Source of the DNA: Shewanella aquimarina | GTDB taxonomy: Bacteria > Pseudomonadota > Gammaproteobacteria > Enterobacterales > Shewanellaceae | NCBI RefSeq assembly: GCF_023349185.1 | Contig: NZ_JAKIKY010000015.1 | Span: 1 to 64,000 of the forward strand | Length of the DNA: 64,000 nucleotides | Reading direction: 5' to 3' | Program-made: the position numbers and the translations under genes | The notes under the pieces: model-generated | Seen by the model: the letters and a program-made list of their open reading frames with translations, nothing else | Databases searched by the model: none | Told to the model about the DNA's origin: nothing | Shown: positions 39,038-48,695 of the stretch, piece after piece | Layout: every line of letters begins with the position of its first letter | Position numbering within the stretch: position 1 is the first letter of the stretch

Positions 39038-39922
39038 TTGGATATTCGTACCATCAAACTCTATCTGCACCTGAGCAACAGTCTCCACTTTGCCCGCACC
39101 GCGCAGCAGATGCATGTCAGCCCCTCCACCCTAAGCCGCGCCATGCAGCGCCTGGAAGAAGAGGTGGGCGCCAAGTTGTTCGAGCGCGATAATCGCAGCG
39201 TGACCCTCACCAATGCCGGCATCGAGTATCGCCACTTTGCCGAGCAGACGTTAGATAACTGGAGCAAGCTCAAACACAGGCTGGATCCCAAACAAGATCT
39301 GCTGCGCGGTCGCCTCAACATCTACTGCTCGGTCACCGCCGCCTACAGTCACCTGCCGGCACTGCTGGATCGCTTTCGCAACGAACATCCCATGGTGGAG
39401 ATCGCGCTGACCACGGGAGACGCCGCCAACGCAGTGGAGATGGTGCGGCAAAACCGCGCCGACATCAGTATCGCCGCCAAGCCCGAATCTCTGCCGGAAT
39501 CCTTGCATTTCATCAAGATAGATAATGTGCCGCTGGTGATCATCGCCCCCACCTTCAAGTGCGCCGTGCAGGAGCTGCTGACCGAGCCCTACATCCCCTG
39601 GGATCGACTGCCTTTCATCCTGCCGGAACACGGCCCGGGACGGCTGAGAATCGAGAACTGGTTCAAGCAACTGGGGCTCAATGCCAATGTCTATGCCCAG
39701 GTTTCCGGACAGGAGGCGATCGCCTCCATGGTGGCACTGGGCTGTGGGGTAAGCATTACCCCTGAGGTGGTGATTCAAAACAGCCCGGTGAAAGACAGAA
39801 TCCAGCAGCTGGCCTCACCAGTGGCAATCCCCCCCTTTGAGCTTGGTTGTTGCAGCAAGAAGAGTCGCGAAGATGAGCCTGTAATTGCCGCCTTCGTGAA
39901 AGAACTCAATGAGGTCAAGTAG
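39038..39922 (+). CDS. ilvY: LysR-type activator IlvY
   Basis: The 294-residue protein has the LysR winged HTH at residues 1-60 (LHFARTAQQMHVSPSTLSRAMQRLEEEVG) and a two-lobed effector domain. The start is a TTG with GAGGCGGG a few nt upstream. Position divergent from ilvC and the FARTAQ...STLSR helix fit IlvY, which activates ilvC when its substrates accumulate. Confidence 0.92.
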   Translation: MDIRTIKLYLHLSNSLHFARTAQQMHVSPSTLSRAMQRLEEEVGAKLFERDNRSVTLTNAGIEYRHFAEQTLDNWSKLKHRLDPKQDLLRGRLNIYCSVTAAYSHLPALLDRFRNEHPMVEIALTTGDAANAVEMVRQNRADISIAAKPESLPESLHFIKIDNVPLVIIAPTFKCAVQELLTEPYIPWDRLPFILPEHGPGRLRIENWFKQLGLNANVYAQVSGQEAIASMVALGCGVSITPEVVIQNSPVKDRIQQLASPVAIPPFELGCCSKKSREDEPVIAAFVKELNEVK

Positions 39923-39989
39923 CAAAAAAGTGGCAGAGTGCAGACCTCTGCTATACTGATTTCATCGACTAATTATCAAGAGGTTAGCT

Positions 39990-40799
39990 ATGGTGTCATG
40001 GAGACTCTGGGTCACCCGCTTATGCTGTGGCCTCGCCTTGTTATGCTCGGCACTTCCCGCCATGGCCACGGCCTCTATCACCATATGTGTCGAGAATACC
40101 GAATTCCCACCCTTCAACTATTTCGATCGCAACCAGAGCGTGGAGCCCCGCACCATAGGCTATGATATTGACCTACTCAAACTGGCCTTCGACCAGAGCG
40201 AGCTAAGCCACAAGGTGGTCGCCCTCCCCTGGAATCGCTGCCTGAAGGAGGTCAAGCAGGGCACGGTCGATGCGGCGATGAGCGCCTCACTCAACGGTGA
40301 GCGACGCCGCGACTATCTGATCTCCACCCCCTACTATTTCCTCACACCCAGCTACTACTACCTAAAGACGGACTTCCCCAAAGGGGTACAGGTAAAGCAT
40401 CTTGAGCAGCTCAACGACTATGGCAGCGTGTGCGGCATTAGAAACTTCAACTATGAAAATTTTGGTCTCAAGCCAGACTTTCACATGTTTCAAATCCGTA
40501 ACCTGGCGCATCTTCCCGAGATGCTCACCAAGAAGCGCTGTCAGTTCTTTCTCGCCCGCAAAGAAACCCTAAGCGGCACCTTAGCCATCAATAAGATGGA
40601 TGACTTTTACACCCAACTCGCGGGTATATCTGTCCCCGATATCCAGCCTGAACCCTTCTATATGCTGATCTCTAAAAACTCACCTCACAAAGAGGCCATT
40701 AAGCAGTTGTTCGATACCAAGGTCGACAGGCTCAACAAGGAAGGTAAGTTACGCCCACTGCTGGAACACCATCTACAGCTGCTAAGGCAAACTCGTTAA
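39990..40799 (+). CDS. Periplasmic solute-binding protein, family 3
   Basis: The 269-residue protein has a signal peptide (cleavage after LPAMA-TA) and the amino-acid-binding fold with FPPFNYFD, GYDIDLLKLAF and GTVDAAMSASLNGERRRDY. No ABC permease or ATPase is adjacent. Such orphan proteins in Shewanella may act with a distant transporter or as sensor inputs. A GAGG SD precedes the ATG. Confidence 0.85.
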   Translation: MVSWRLWVTRLCCGLALLCSALPAMATASITICVENTEFPPFNYFDRNQSVEPRTIGYDIDLLKLAFDQSELSHKVVALPWNRCLKEVKQGTVDAAMSASLNGERRRDYLISTPYYFLTPSYYYLKTDFPKGVQVKHLEQLNDYGSVCGIRNFNYENFGLKPDFHMFQIRNLAHLPEMLTKKRCQFFLARKETLSGTLAINKMDDFYTQLAGISVPDIQPEPFYMLISKNSPHKEAIKQLFDTKVDRLNKEGKLRPLLEHHLQLLRQTR

Positions 40800-40988
40800 T
40801 GTACTTTCGATGAGATAACGGCGGCGCTCGTCATGCTTGCAGCCAACTTAGCCTATACTTAAGACCGATATATCAGCCATATGACTCTCAAGCAGTTGGC
40901 GAGCCCGACGTAGCCTTTGTCCCAAAAGATGGCACGTCCATGCCATGGAATGACGCCTCAACGCCAATATGCAGTACAAGGGGAAGAC

Positions 40989-41822
40989 ATGACCGCCTTT
41001 GCCATTTTTATCGTACTGATCGGTTTGATGGGACTGCTCGCATCGCTCATTCCTACCTATCAGATCTGTCAGCTAAAACCGCCACAGAGCCAGGGCTGGT
41101 ATCTATTGCTGTGCATGATAGGTCTGTTTATTTTCGGCTATCTGGGTTTCCTCTGGATGCTGCTCAATCGCGAGACCGGCCCCCTGGAAACCGTAGTCTC
41201 CCTGGTGTTTTCCGCCGGCGGCGCCTTCGTCTGGTTGGTCGTAAAGATGAGCAAGAAGACCATAGTCAAACTGCAAGACACACTGGAGGATAAACATTAC
41301 CAGGCCTATCACGACTCCTTGACCGATCTCCCCAATCGCCACATGCTGTATGAAACCATGGAGCGCCTGATCAGAGAAAATGGCTCATCCTTTACCTTTA
41401 TCATGATGGATCTCAATGATTTCAAGATGATCAACGACAATCTGGGTCATGATGCCGGTGACAAGGTGCTGGAGATCATCGCCTATCGCATCGAGCGTAT
41501 CATGCCCCCTCAGGCCTTACCCGCGCGATTGGGAGGAGATGAATTTGCCGTGATCCTCCCCAAGAGCGAACTCGGCCAGGCGCAACGTCTGGCAGCACAG
41601 ATCCAGAAGGCAGTGATTGAAGATATTCACTGCGAGGGCCACCTGCTGGCCGTCGGCATCAGCATAGGCATGGCACTCTATCCCCAAGATGGTGACGACA
41701 GGAAGACCCTGATGAAGCATGCCGATATTGCCATGTATCGCAGCAAACAAAATAACAGCGACTATGAGACCTTCTCTCAGGTGATCGACACGCCTCCGCC
41801 TCTGGGGCAATTCAGCCCCTAA
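40989..41822 (+). CDS. Membrane diguanylate cyclase
   Basis: The 277-residue protein has three hydrophobic N-terminal segments (about residues 4-90) and a C-terminal GGDEF domain with intact LPARLGGDEFAVILP and the upstream DLNDFKMINDNLGHDAGD. No RxxD I-site is found five residues before GGDEF, so product inhibition is not expected. I chose ATG 40989 with AAGGGGA just upstream; the frame could start 72 nt earlier but would add a hydrophilic tail ahead of the first helix. Confidence 0.88.
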   Translation: MTAFAIFIVLIGLMGLLASLIPTYQICQLKPPQSQGWYLLLCMIGLFIFGYLGFLWMLLNRETGPLETVVSLVFSAGGAFVWLVVKMSKKTIVKLQDTLEDKHYQAYHDSLTDLPNRHMLYETMERLIRENGSSFTFIMMDLNDFKMINDNLGHDAGDKVLEIIAYRIERIMPPQALPARLGGDEFAVILPKSELGQAQRLAAQIQKAVIEDIHCEGHLLAVGISIGMALYPQDGDDRKTLMKHADIAMYRSKQNNSDYETFSQVIDTPPPLGQFSP

Positions 41823-41853
41823 ACTCGAGTAATTCGCCCCTAAACTAGAGCAT

Positions 41854-43179
41854 TTAAAGCTCTACGCCCGTGGTCAATGGCAACGTAGCCTCGACGGGGA
41901 TGCGCGTCACCAGTAACTGGTCCACCTTATAGGCATCGATATCGACCACCTCAAACTTGTAGCCACCGAAATTAACGAAATCGGTGCGCTTGGGGATTTT
42001 GCGTAACATAAACATCATGAAGCCGGCGATGGTTTCGTAATTCTGACTCTGGGGAAAGGCCTCGATACCGAAGGCGCGCATCACATCGGTAATGGGTGTC
42101 ACGCCATCCACCAACCAGGAATCTTTATCCCGGGCGATGATCTGCTCCTCGCTCTCATGGAGTGACCAGGCCCCCATCACGGCGCTCTGCAAGTCGTTGG
42201 TCGTCACTATGCCGACCACTAGGGCATACTCGTTCATCACCACGGCAAAATCGGCCCTGTGATTCTTAAAATATTCCATCGATTCCGACAGGCTAAGGCT
42301 ATCAGGAATGATCAGGCAGTTATGCACCAATGAGCTGTCCTTGAGGGTGATGCTCTGACCATTTATCACCCGAATCAACAGTTCTTTGGCATCCACGACT
42401 CCCTTAATAGTGTCCAGCTGGCCGTCGCACACCAGGAACTTAGTATGGGGATCTTCTGCGATCTTGCGCTTAATCACCTCTTCATCATCCTGCAGCAGGA
42501 AATAGACCAGGCTCTCGCGCGCCGTCATAGCTGCCGTTACCGGCACGGTCTGCATCTCGAACACATTCTCGATCATCTGCTGCTCATCCTTATCCAGCAC
42601 ACCGGCTTCGGCGCCGGCATCCATCACCGCATAGATATCGTCTGAGGTTACCTGGTCGTTGCGCGCCGTGGGGATCTGCAGCAGGCGAAAGATGGCATTA
42701 GCCAGGCCATTGAAAATCCATACCAGCGGCGTCAGCAGGCGGATACAGAAGATCATCGGCTCCACCAGCACCAGAGCCACCCGCTCAGGCATCGCCATGG
42801 CCACTCGCTTGGGCATCAGGTCGGCGATCAGGATAAACAGGCTGGTGACTATGATGAAAGACAAGATGAAGCTCAGCTGGCTAAGCCAGGGATCGGCCAG
42901 CCAGGAGTGCAGACCCGCCTTAATGTAGGGGGTGAAGGCCGACTCACCCACGATCCCCCCCATGATAGCCACCGCGTTCAGCCCTATCTGTACCACGGTA
43001 AAGAAACTGCCGGGGTGAGCCTGCAGATGCAACACCCTTTCCGCACGCAAATCTCCCTCGTCGGCCAACTGACGCAGGCGGATCTTACGCGCCGCCGCCA
43101 GGGCGATCTCCGACATGGAAAAGAAACAACTCGTGCCGATTAACAACAAAATAATCAAGATGTTATCTAGTAGACTCAT
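41854..43179 (-). CDS. CNNM/CorC-family transporter-like protein (HlyC/CorC)
   Basis: The 441-residue protein has an N-terminal DUF21 membrane domain (about four helices, residues 1-150, with MSEIALAAARKIRL), a CBS pair (about 205-335) and a C-terminal CorC_HlyC domain (about 350-430). The family is linked to magnesium/cobalt efflux and resistance. Old annotation as hemolysin is misleading. Confidence 0.9.
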   Translation of the reverse strand: MSLLDNILIILLLIGTSCFFSMSEIALAAARKIRLRQLADEGDLRAERVLHLQAHPGSFFTVVQIGLNAVAIMGGIVGESAFTPYIKAGLHSWLADPWLSQLSFILSFIIVTSLFILIADLMPKRVAMAMPERVALVLVEPMIFCIRLLTPLVWIFNGLANAIFRLLQIPTARNDQVTSDDIYAVMDAGAEAGVLDKDEQQMIENVFEMQTVPVTAAMTARESLVYFLLQDDEEVIKRKIAEDPHTKFLVCDGQLDTIKGVVDAKELLIRVINGQSITLKDSSLVHNCLIIPDSLSLSESMEYFKNHRADFAVVMNEYALVVGIVTTNDLQSAVMGAWSLHESEEQIIARDKDSWLVDGVTPITDVMRAFGIEAFPQSQNYETIAGFMMFMLRKIPKRTDFVNFGGYKFEVVDIDAYKVDQLLVTRIPVEATLPLTTGVEL

Positions 43180-43510
43180 TTTAAACCTAACCTAAACCTC
43201 ATACAGGCCAGCGACGGCCAGGAACTCTCCCTGTCAGGGGATAAGGTGACATTAACCCTAAATGATGTAAGCCGTGTGAAGACGCCGACAATTATAGTGA
43301 TCTACGCCTTCAGAAGACGTGATTGAGATTCCACCTCAGGATGCAAGTTTGCGGGAAAGTCGCCGCGACAGAATGCGGCTGAAAACATGGAGCACCTTTT
43401 ATCAGAAATTGGCCAATAGGCAACTAAATTTTGTACAGACAGTCCAAATAATTCATTGCTGCTACACTTATTTAAAAAAGGTTTAATAACAAAAACAAAA
43501 GGATTTGTTT
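43180..43510. other. Intergenic region between corC-like gene and yifB
   Basis: This divergent 331-bp gap should carry promoters for both genes. I see no open frame, RNA gene, clear palindrome or repeat. AAAAGGA just before 43511 is the yifB SD. Confidence 0.4.
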
Positions 43511-45031
43511 ATGGCCATTGCCTGCGTCACCACGCGCGCCAGCCTGGGCGTGGCAGCCCCCGAAGTCACAGTCGAAGTACATCTCAGCAATGGCTTACCC
43601 GCCTTCAACCTGGTGGGGCTACCTGAAACCTCGGTCAAGGAAGCCAAAGAGCGTGTGCGCAGCGCCCTGATCAACGCGGGATTCGAGTTCCCACAACGCA
43701 GGATAACGGTCAATCTCGCGCCAGCCGATCTGCCCAAGCAGGGCGGCCGCTACGACCTCCCCATAGCCATCGGCATACTGGCGGCCTCCAAACAGATACC
43801 CGATACCCACTTAAGGGATCATGAGTTCATCGGCGAGCTGGCTCTCTCCGGACAAATAAGGCCCTGCACCGGCATATTGCCGGTGATCATAGATGCCCGT
43901 AAACAGGATAAGGCCTTAGTCCTGCCCCTAGAAAATCGCGCCGACGCCGAACTGGTGGGCTACCGTAAATGTTTCTTCGCCGCCCACCTACAAGCTTTAG
44001 CCCAATACCTGCACGGACAAGCCTCCCTGCCTGGGCTGACACAAGATCTAGAGTGGCTCGATAGCCAGACAGACACGGACCACAAGTGCCTCAGCGATGT
44101 GATCGGCCAATATCAGGCGAAGCGCGCGCTGGAGATCGCCGCCGCCGGCAATCACAACTTGTTGTTTCTCGGCCCTCCAGGCACGGGCAAGACCATGCTC
44201 GCCAGCCGCATGATGCAGCTGCTACCACCACTGGACTATGATGAGGCGTTAGAGGTCGCCGCCATTCACTCAGTGGCAGGGATCAGCATTCCCATGCAGG
44301 CCTTTTATCAACGCCCCTTTCGCAGCCCTCACCACACCAGCTCGGCCATCTCACTGGTGGGCGGCGGCAGCTATCCCAAGCCAGGGGAGATCTCTCTGGC
44401 CCATCGCGGTGTGCTCTTCCTCGACGAGGTTGCCGAGTTCCCCCGCAAGGTGCTCGACTGCCTGCGAGAGCCGATGGAGACCGGTGAAGTGGTGATCTCC
44501 CGCGCAGCCGCCAAACTCACCTTTGCCAGCCGTTTTCAGCTCATCGCCGCCATGAATCCCAGCCCTTGCGGCGACAGCGCTAACGCCAGGGCCACACAGG
44601 ATCAGATCCAGCGCTATCTTGCCAGACTGTCGGGCCCCTTCATCGATCGCTTCGATCTCACCATAGAGGTACCGCGTCTGCCCCAGGGTACCCTGACCAC
44701 AGGTGAGCGAGGCGAATCCAGCCGCGACGTGGCCCAGCGTGTGCACCAGGCAAGGGAACGCCAACTAAGCCGCGCAGGGGTGCTCAACGCCGAGCTGACC
44801 GGCAAACAACTCTCGCAGACTGCAGGATTTAACCAGCAAGATCTCGAGTTTCTCGAGCAGAGTGTTAACCAGCTAGGCCTGTCGGTACGCAGCTATCACA
44901 GGCTCCAGCGCGTCGCCCGCACCATAGCGGATCTTGAACAGAGTACAGCCGTCGACCGCCGCCACATCGCTCAGGCACTTGGTTATCGCGCCATGGATAG
45001 ATTGCTCAATAGCCTAAAGGCACCTTACTGA
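43511..45031 (+). CDS. comM: YifB/ComM-family Mg-chelatase-like AAA+ ATPase
   Basis: The 506-residue protein has the N-terminal ChlI-like domain (GLPAFNLVGLPETSVKEAKERV), Walker A GPPGTGKTML, Walker B LFLDEVAEF and a C-terminal Mg-chelatase domain. In naturally competent bacteria ComM is a helicase promoting branch migration during transformation. I chose ATG 43511 with AAGGA 8 nt upstream. Confidence 0.92.
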   Translation: MAIACVTTRASLGVAAPEVTVEVHLSNGLPAFNLVGLPETSVKEAKERVRSALINAGFEFPQRRITVNLAPADLPKQGGRYDLPIAIGILAASKQIPDTHLRDHEFIGELALSGQIRPCTGILPVIIDARKQDKALVLPLENRADAELVGYRKCFFAAHLQALAQYLHGQASLPGLTQDLEWLDSQTDTDHKCLSDVIGQYQAKRALEIAAAGNHNLLFLGPPGTGKTMLASRMMQLLPPLDYDEALEVAAIHSVAGISIPMQAFYQRPFRSPHHTSSAISLVGGGSYPKPGEISLAHRGVLFLDEVAEFPRKVLDCLREPMETGEVVISRAAAKLTFASRFQLIAAMNPSPCGDSANARATQDQIQRYLARLSGPFIDRFDLTIEVPRLPQGTLTTGERGESSRDVAQRVHQARERQLSRAGVLNAELTGKQLSQTAGFNQQDLEFLEQSVNQLGLSVRSYHRLQRVARTIADLEQSTAVDRRHIAQALGYRAMDRLLNSLKAPY

Positions 45032-45232
45032 GGCTATCGCCAGTTTTTGTACAACAACGATCACCATAGGTTCTGCCTTATATAAAACGCCTGCAACCGG
45101 CAGTAAAACTGACAGGAAAGGCCAATAGCTCCTGGATATATCCATAGATAAATCAGGGTTATCTGGGCAATATGAACAGGATAAGATTGAGCTAATGGGC
45201 TCAGGCGAGTAACATAGGTCTCCGAATTTTTT

Positions 45233-46129
45233 ATGGGGGCTTTAATGGGCGCGGTGTTATCACTAATAAGAGGCAGCTTGGCATTTAGCTGTTATGTCAT
45301 CAACACCCTTTTTTGGGTAATACCTATCTTATTGGTAAGTATAATAAAACTTATCCCTATCACGCCGCTACGTACCCTGTGTAGCTACCTGTTGGATCAC
45401 TGCGCGACCGCCTGGATCAGCGTCAACACCTTTATTGAGCGTCTGTTCCACCGGGTAGATGTTCAGATTGAAGGCGACAGCAATCTCTCCCCCAAGGAGT
45501 GGTACATGGTGATCGCTAACCACCAATCCTGGGTCGATATCTTGGTCCTGCAGCGTATCTTCAACCATAAGATCCCTTTCCTGAAATTCTTCCTGAAGCA
45601 GGAGCTGCTCTACGTGCCAGTGCTGGGCCTCGCCTGGTGGGCGTTAGACTTCCCATTCATGCGCCGATACTCAAGCGCCCAGCTACGCAAGAATCCAAAG
45701 CTCAGGGGCAAAGATATCGAAATCACCCGTAAGGCCTGCGCCAAGTTTAAGACTAAGCCGGTCAGTGTGATGAACTTTGTCGAGGGCACCCGCTTTAGAC
45801 CCGAGAAACATCAAAAGCAAAACTCAGAATTTAACCACCTGCTCAAGCCTAAGGCGGGTGGTATGGCTTTCGCCCTGTCGGCAATGGGTGAGCAGATCCA
45901 TAAACTAGTCGATGTCACCATCTATTATCCAGGCAACACACCCAGCTACTGGGACTATATCTGCGGCCGGGTCAAACAGGTCAGGGTCCACATCAAGGTC
46001 AGCGAAATCGCTCCCGAGATGCGTGGCGACTACCTCAATGATCGCGCCTATAAGATCAGTTTCCAGGAACAGCTCAATCGCATCTGGCAAGAAAAGGACG
46101 CCATGTTAACGAAAATGGCGCAGCAATAA
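45233..46129 (+). CDS. Lysophospholipid acyltransferase (PlsC/YihG-like), copy 1
   Basis: The 298-residue protein has two N-terminal membrane segments and the acyltransferase motifs NHQSWVD (HX4D, catalytic) and FVEGTRF. Such enzymes acylate the sn-2 position of lysophosphatidic acid or related lipids; YihG is the closest enteric type. The start is uncertain: ATG 45233 has no SD, and ATG 45245 follows GGGGGC. A close paralog follows 24 bp downstream. Confidence 0.88.
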   Translation: MGALMGAVLSLIRGSLAFSCYVINTLFWVIPILLVSIIKLIPITPLRTLCSYLLDHCATAWISVNTFIERLFHRVDVQIEGDSNLSPKEWYMVIANHQSWVDILVLQRIFNHKIPFLKFFLKQELLYVPVLGLAWWALDFPFMRRYSSAQLRKNPKLRGKDIEITRKACAKFKTKPVSVMNFVEGTRFRPEKHQKQNSEFNHLLKPKAGGMAFALSAMGEQIHKLVDVTIYYPGNTPSYWDYICGRVKQVRVHIKVSEIAPEMRGDYLNDRAYKISFQEQLNRIWQEKDAMLTKMAQQ

Positions 46130-46153
46130 CCGCAGATAAGGTGCTTTAGAAAG

Positions 46154-47101
46154 ATGCTAAATTTTTTACCCGGACCCCTCCTGTTTGCGCTTAGCCTGAC
46201 CTTGTTGATCATCAACACTGTGTTATGGAGTACTTTGATCTGCGTTGGCGGCATAATTAAACTCCTGCTACCGATCGCACTGCTGCGCACCGGGATCACT
46301 CACTTGATGAATCGCTGCATGTGGAGCTGGGCCAGCCTCAATGGCGGCATTCTGTTTTTGATCGCCAAGATAGAGTGGGATATCGAAGGGCTTGAAGGAC
46401 TGAAGAAAGATGGCTGGTACCTGCTGATCAGCAATCATCTCAGCGGGTTCGACATCGCCGCCCTCACCTATGTGCTGCGTAACAACATCCCCATGCTAAA
46501 GTTTTTCCTGAAGAAAGAGTTGCTCTATGTTCCTTTCCTCGGCTTAGGCTGCTGGGCTCTGGATATGCCCTTCATGAACCGTACCAGCGCTAAACAACTA
46601 CGTAAGAACCCTAAACTCAAGGGCAAAGACTTAGAGACCACCCGACGCTCCTGCGAGAAATTCAAAACCATTCCCACCTCTATCATCAACTATGTGGAAG
46701 GCAGTCGTTTCACCCAGGAGAAGAAGGCGCGTCAACGCTCTCCTTACCGCTACCTGCTGCGCCCAAAGGCGGGCGGCATCGCCTTTACCATCTCGGCCAT
46801 GGGCGAGCAGTTTACCAGCCTGCTTAACGTCACCCTGGTCTATCCCGACTCGGCCGACAACACGCTATCCGAGGTGATGCACGGCAAGGTGAAACGTATC
46901 GTGGTGCGCATCGAATCTATGCCGGTACCCGAGGTCGACGACCAGAGATACTTCAACGACGCCGAGTGTCGTGCTCAGTTCCAGCGTTGGCTCAATGGCG
47001 TCTGGCAACAAAAAGATGAGCAGATTCATCAGATCTTGACCCGCTATAACTCAGATCAGCTGATCACCGAAGAGACCCCATCTCTGGCAGAGAGTCGCTA
47101 A
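46154..47101 (+). CDS. Lysophospholipid acyltransferase (PlsC/YihG-like), copy 2
   Basis: The 315-residue protein is a tandem paralog of the preceding gene. Motif I reads NHLSGFD (HX4D kept, the central tryptophan replaced) and motif III reads YVEGSRF. Shared blocks such as the stretch around RKNPKLKGKDLE confirm duplication. The altered motif I may reflect a different acyl preference. Confidence 0.88.
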   Translation: MLNFLPGPLLFALSLTLLIINTVLWSTLICVGGIIKLLLPIALLRTGITHLMNRCMWSWASLNGGILFLIAKIEWDIEGLEGLKKDGWYLLISNHLSGFDIAALTYVLRNNIPMLKFFLKKELLYVPFLGLGCWALDMPFMNRTSAKQLRKNPKLKGKDLETTRRSCEKFKTIPTSIINYVEGSRFTQEKKARQRSPYRYLLRPKAGGIAFTISAMGEQFTSLLNVTLVYPDSADNTLSEVMHGKVKRIVVRIESMPVPEVDDQRYFNDAECRAQFQRWLNGVWQQKDEQIHQILTRYNSDQLITEETPSLAESR

Positions 47102-47293
47102 TTTTATTGGATTCGTCGCCTTTTCGGGCGGCGAACACCCAAGGTTGTCTACAATACCACCCCAGCAAAGCCGTAAGCTATCCATAAAATGACGATTTCA
47201 AGGCTAAATGCCTGCGTTAGACTTAAGTTTTACCGACAGATTGTTGACAATCCAAACCATCCGCACTAACTTCATTACTCCTCTTATCCCTTA

Positions 47294-47995
47294 ATGAGCA
47301 AGCCGATGGCGTTAGACGCATTAAACACCATAGACACTGAGACGCCCGCACTCACCCTGGCGGATAAGGCATTGCAGGCGATCCAAACCAGTATCATTAA
47401 GGGAGAACTCGCCCCTGGCAGTAAGATCAACGAGCAGATGCTCGCCCAGCGATACGGCATCAGTCGCGGCCCCACACGGGAAGCCCTGTTGACCCTGGAG
47501 CGTCGCCGCCTCATCGTCAGAATTCCCCATGTCGGCGCCCGCGTCGCTCAGCTGTCGATAGATGAGCTGGGCGATCTCTATCGTCTGCGCAGCGTGTTAG
47601 AAGGCATGGCCTGCGAACTGGCCGCGAAGCATATAAGTCCCACAGCGCTGATGCAGCTACAACGTCTGATGGATAGTCAGGAAGAATCGCTAGCCAAGGG
47701 CGATACCTATTTTCAGCAAGATGGCGATGTGGATTTTCACTACCGCATCATACGCGCGAGCGGTAGCAAGCATCTGCAGGAAACCCTCATCGGCAACCTC
47801 TATCATCTGCTGCGCATGTATCGCTATCAATGCACCAGCGAGACCAGACCGACCAAGGCGATTGCCGAACACAGACGCATTGTCGAAGCCATTGCCGCTG
47901 GTGATGGCGAACTGGCTAGCCTGCTGATGCGCCGTCACATAGAGCAGGGCCGAATCAACACAGAGAAACGACTTAAGGCGCTACAGGCAGAGTAG
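47294..47995 (+). CDS. GntR-family regulator with FCD domain
   Basis: The 233-residue protein has a GntR winged HTH at about residues 25-85 (GELAPGSKINEQMLAQRYGISRGPTREAL spans it) and a C-terminal all-helical FCD ligand domain with metal-binding histidines (DVDFHYRIIRASG, HRRIVEAI, LMRRHIEQG). The family usually senses organic acids. No obvious target is adjacent; a terminator follows. Confidence 0.9.
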   Translation: MSKPMALDALNTIDTETPALTLADKALQAIQTSIIKGELAPGSKINEQMLAQRYGISRGPTREALLTLERRRLIVRIPHVGARVAQLSIDELGDLYRLRSVLEGMACELAAKHISPTALMQLQRLMDSQEESLAKGDTYFQQDGDVDFHYRIIRASGSKHLQETLIGNLYHLLRMYRYQCTSETRPTKAIAEHRRIVEAIAAGDGELASLLMRRHIEQGRINTEKRLKALQAE

Positions 47996-48040
47996 CAGCA
48001 ACCAGGTTCATGCCAGCGAACACTCGTTGGCATCGACTCG

Positions 48041-48076
48041 AAAAGGCCTTGCCCCTCCCTTCCGGCAAGGCCTTTT
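48041..48076 (+). terminator. Terminator after the GntR regulator
   Basis: AAAAGGCCTTGCC and GGCAAGGCCTTTT form a 13-bp perfect stem around CCTCCCTTCC, 45 bp after the stop. Confidence 0.88.
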
Positions 48077-48227
48077 CTCTATATTAAGCAAGAGTCACTC
48101 ATCTTTAACGCCAAATTATTGTAAATGTCACAAAACTGACTACAACTTTTAAGTGAATGCTAATATACTTGACCGCCTAAATGAGCAAGATACATGCATA
48201 AAAACGCATTAACGGAGAGTAGTTGCT

Positions 48228-48632
48228 GTGAACCCACTCGATGTTGTCGCCAGACACAAACTATCATCGCTATTTCGCTTGGCAGCGTTGCTCGCATTAC
48301 CGCTATTCGTCTCCGCCTGCCAGAGTAATGCTATTACCCAAACTCCAAGAGACTATCTGGAAGTCACCCCGACTCAGCTAAGCAAGTATTGGGTCATACA
48401 AGACAGTACCCTGAATTGGAAAGGTTTGGTAGAACAAAAACAGAAGCTCAACATCAGCTTTGGCATCAATGGGTCAGGGCAGCTAGTGGATCTTGAACTC
48501 GACGACTTGACCCTCTCACCCGAACAGAAACAAGCACTGCTCGCCAGATTTAGCCAGCAGAGATTTAACGCCACGGTCTACAACAAGACGGCCCAGCCGG
48601 TGCGGGTCTCTGCAACCGTAACATTCGATTAA
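48228..48632 (+). CDS. Putative lipoprotein with TonB-like C-terminal fold
   Basis: The 134-residue protein begins with a GTG start (GGAG about 10 nt upstream) and a signal with lipobox FVSAC (Cys near 31). The rest, including LNISFGINGSGQLVDLELD and RVSATVTF, has the alternating pattern of an energy-transducer TonB C-terminal-like domain, but the match is weak. Function unknown. Confidence 0.65.
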   Translation: MNPLDVVARHKLSSLFRLAALLALPLFVSACQSNAITQTPRDYLEVTPTQLSKYWVIQDSTLNWKGLVEQKQKLNISFGINGSGQLVDLELDDLTLSPEQKQALLARFSQQRFNATVYNKTAQPVRVSATVTFD

Positions 48633-48658
48633 AAAAGGCGCCTCCTGGGCGCCTTTTC
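48633..48658 (+). terminator. Terminator after the lipoprotein gene
   Basis: AAAAGGCGCC and GGCGCCTTTT form a 10-bp perfect stem around TCCTG, directly after the stop codon. Confidence 0.88.
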
Positions 48659-48695
48659 TTTTCATGGGTATAGCTATCAAGGGCATAGCTAGGAG

